A DNA stretch of 8,545 nt from Desulfoprunum sp. (GTDB lineage Bacteria > Desulfobacterota > Desulfobulbia > Desulfobulbales > Desulfocapsaceae): NCBI GenBank assembly GCA_030696435.1, contig JAUYSF010000043.1, positions 1 to 8,545 of the forward strand, in the 5' to 3' direction. The notes beneath the pieces are model-generated. The model was not told where the DNA came from. It saw only the letters and a program-made list of their open reading frames with translations, and did no database searches. Shown piece by piece: positions 7,098 to 8,545 of the stretch; within the stretch, counting starts at the first letter, position 1, and each line of letters opens with the position of its first letter. Both the position numbers and the translations under genes were made by a program.

Positions 7098-7113
7098 GAT
7101 TGAGCGCTCGATC
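7098..7113. promoter_or_regulatory. 16-bp palindrome at the predicted transcription start, candidate operator
   Basis: GATTGAGCGCTCGATC is symmetric except for one mismatched pair and has a perfect GAGCGCTC core. It sits on the predicted start site, a common repressor position. Acyl-CoA metabolism genes are often controlled by TetR- or GntR-type repressors, but the sequence does not identify which one, if any. Confidence 0.4.
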
Positions 7114-7262
7114 ATAATTGTGGTTGGAAATCTGCCTGTCAAACATCAGGTTCATATTGACGGGTTGGAGTTTTGTGTATCTGCGCGGCGGTTGTGAAAA
7201 TGGATGGGGTTGCCGGCTGAAGAGACGGTGAAGAGAGTTGAGGACAGCAAATTAACAGAATC

Positions 7263-7268
7263 GAGGAG
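7263..7268 (+). promoter_or_regulatory. Ribosome binding site of the acyl-CoA synthetase gene
   Basis: GAGGAG ends 11 bases before the ATG at 7280, somewhat longer than ideal but the only good site upstream of it. It supports MENQNVF as the start. Confidence 0.6.
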
Positions 7269-7279
7269 ATACGAGCACT

Positions 7280-8545
7280 ATGGAAAACCAGAATGTCTTT
7301 TTTGATGTGTTGACGCCGGTGCATTTCATCAGCCGGTCCGCCATGATTTATCCGAACAAAACCGCCATAGTCTATGATGAGAAACGCTATACCTACAAAG
7401 AATTCTATGAGCGGGTTAATCGCCTGGGCAGCGCTCTGCAGAAGGCTGGTATCGGCAAAGGAGATAAGGTGGCCTTTATCTGTCCGAATACCCCGGCCAT
7501 GCTTGAAGCACATTTCGCCGTGCCGATGATCGGTGCGGTGCTGGTCAGTGTCAATATCCGCCTGGCACCTCCGGAAATCAGCTATATTATTAACCATTCC
7601 GATGCTAAGGCCCTGTTCGTCGATAATGAATTCGGCGGCATCGTCAAGCCGATCTTCGGCGAACTGACCGCGGTCGAAACGATTGTCAATATCTGCGACA
7701 TCACCCCTGACAAACCGCTTCCCGGCCTGGATTATGAAGCATTTTTGGCGACCGGTTCTGCGGATCCAATACAGGCCCTCGTTGACGATGAATATCAGAA
7801 TATTACCATCAATTACACTAGCGGCACCACTGGCCTGCCCAAGGGCGTTATGTATCATCACCGGGGTGCCTATCTCAATGCCCTGGGCGAAATGCTGGAA
7901 ACCGGCTTCAACTCGACCTCGGTCTATCTTTGGACCCTGCCGATGTTCCACTGCAACGGCTGGTGTTTCACCTGGGGCGTGACGGCCATGGGCGGCACCC
8001 ATGTCTGCCTGCGCAAGGTGGTCCCCGAGGAAATTTACAAGATGATCGAGAGGGAAAAGATCACTCACCTCTGCGCCGCGCCCACCATCCTCATCGGCAT
8101 GTCGTCATATGCTACGGCCAACGACATCAAGCTCAAACACGCCTTGCAGATCATCACCGCCGGGGCACCGCCAGCCCCGACCATCATCCAGAATATGGAG
8201 ACCATTGGCGCAAATATCCTCCACGTCTACGGTCTGACTGAGGTCTATGGGCCGCACACCGTCTGCGCCTGGAAGGAGGAATGGGCGGATTTGTCGCTTG
8301 AAGAACAGGCCAAGATCAAATCCCGTCAGGGCGTGGCTTATGTGGTGGCCATGTATGCCGATGTGGTTGATGTGCTGACCATGCAACCGGTACCGCGGGA
8401 TGGCAAAACCATTGGCGAGATCGTCATGCGCGGCAACAATGTGATGATGGGCTACTATAAAGATACCAAGGCCACGGACACGGCCTTCGAGGGCGGCTGG
8501 TTCCATAGTGGCGATCTGGCGGTCATGCATCCTGACAATTACATC
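7280..8545 (+). CDS. AMP-forming acyl-CoA synthetase (3' partial)
   Basis: The first 422 codons are present without a stop and the frame runs off the window. The enzyme activates a carboxylic acid with ATP to an acyl-adenylate and transfers it to CoA in the cytoplasm. The P-loop YTSGTTGLPKGV is at residues 179-190, the LPMFHCNGW segment follows, YGLTE is at 317-321, GEIVMRGNNVMMGYYKD comes next, and GWFHSGDLA is at 406-414 with the ATP-binding aspartate D412. Related enzymes are about 540 residues, so roughly the last 120, including the mobile C-terminal lid and its catalytic lysine, lie outside. The pattern resembles the medium/long-chain acyl-CoA ligases that include 3-methylmercaptopropionyl-CoA ligase (DmdB), but substrate cannot be assigned. 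It is divergent from the exosortase unit and has its own promoter with two candidate operators, suggesting regulated expression. Its composition is GC-richer than the exosortase cassette. Confidence 0.95.
   Translation, partial: MENQNVFFDVLTPVHFISRSAMIYPNKTAIVYDEKRYTYKEFYERVNRLGSALQKAGIGKGDKVAFICPNTPAMLEAHFAVPMIGAVLVSVNIRLAPPEISYIINHSDAKALFVDNEFGGIVKPIFGELTAVETIVNICDITPDKPLPGLDYEAFLATGSADPIQALVDDEYQNITINYTSGTTGLPKGVMYHHRGAYLNALGEMLETGFNSTSVYLWTLPMFHCNGWCFTWGVTAMGGTHVCLRKVVPEEIYKMIEREKITHLCAAPTILIGMSSYATANDIKLKHALQIITAGAPPAPTIIQNMETIGANILHVYGLTEVYGPHTVCAWKEEWADLSLEEQAKIKSRQGVAYVVAMYADVVDVLTMQPVPRDGKTIGEIVMRGNNVMMGYYKDTKATDTAFEGGWFHSGDLAVMHPDNYI

Larger units (their letters stand above)
6614..7279. 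other. Divergent intergenic region with no convincing gene
   Basis: These 666 bases separate the minus-strand exosortase unit from the plus-strand acyl-CoA synthetase. Short open frames at 6688-6921 (plus, 77 codons) and 6946-7155 (minus, 69 codons) have no recognisable protein features and no good ribosome site, and the second runs across the inverted repeat and promoter. The right half (6970-7115) carries the regulatory features listed separately. In the left half I saw only a weak plus-strand promoter-like pair (6773-6800) and no clear promoter for the exosortase unit. A near-duplicate of CCGGCAGGAAGGG (6817-6829) recurs at 6996-7007 with one base missing. Confidence 0.6.

Noticed and set aside
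6946..7155. 69-codon minus-strand frame in the intergenic region
   Set aside because: It runs across the inverted repeat and the strong opposing promoter, lacks a clear ribosome site and resembles no known small protein.
7139..8068. Long minus-strand open frame of 309 codons
   Set aside because: It lies antisense to the acyl-CoA synthetase, whose plus-strand motifs are unmistakable; the frame is open only as a by-product of that gene's codon use.
8105..8530. Minus-strand open frame of 141 codons
   Set aside because: Antisense to the same synthetase; its His/Asp/Ile-rich sequence is typical of a reverse-strand shadow.

Overview
The window looks like chromosomal DNA of a Gram-negative bacterium. 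An exosortase and its PEP-CTERM substrate imply an outer membrane. The EamA transporter, the periplasmic sugar-binding-type protein and the DmdB-like acyl-CoA synthetase would fit a proteobacterium, perhaps an alphaproteobacterium, of moderate GC. That placement is inference only. No rRNA, tRNA, CRISPR array, transposase or phage gene was recognised.

Layout. (1) 2-1296, plus strand: the last 23 codons of an unidentified gene overlap by ATGA the start of a secreted Peripla_BP_4-type substrate-binding protein. No ABC permease or ATPase lies downstream. (2) 1387-2286, minus strand: an EamA-family drug/metabolite transporter, convergent with the binding protein across 90 bases with no clear terminator. 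(3) 2362-6613, minus strand: a two-gene exosortase cassette. The upstream gene encodes an exosortase (Cys188, Arg234, His255) with an EpsI-like C-terminal domain. Its end overlaps by 11 bases the start of a 931-residue protein with about seven or eight N-terminal membrane helices, a VIT domain, a von Willebrand A-like domain with a DxSxS motif, and a VPEPEEW PEP-CTERM signal. (4) 6614-7279: a 666-base divergent intergenic region without a convincing gene. Its right-hand part holds a 17-bp imperfect inverted repeat, four ACCGT boxes, a strong sigma-70-like promoter and two palindromes on that promoter. (5) 7280-8545, plus strand: the first 422 codons of an AMP-forming acyl-CoA synthetase, cut by the window edge.

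How the genes work together. The exosortase and the VIT protein form a self-contained enzyme-substrate pair. The exosortase would recognise and cleave the PEP-CTERM tail of its adjacent partner, releasing or re-anchoring the periplasmic VIT/vWA part while the N-terminal helices stay in the inner membrane. Exosortases dedicated to one neighbouring VIT-domain protein are known (as I recall, the XrtN and XrtK/MSEP-CTERM systems). This pair is probably a member or relative of that group; its biological role is unknown to me. The cassette is visibly more AT-rich than the flanking genes in the lines I counted, which would fit acquisition as a unit. The other genes appear functionally unrelated to it.
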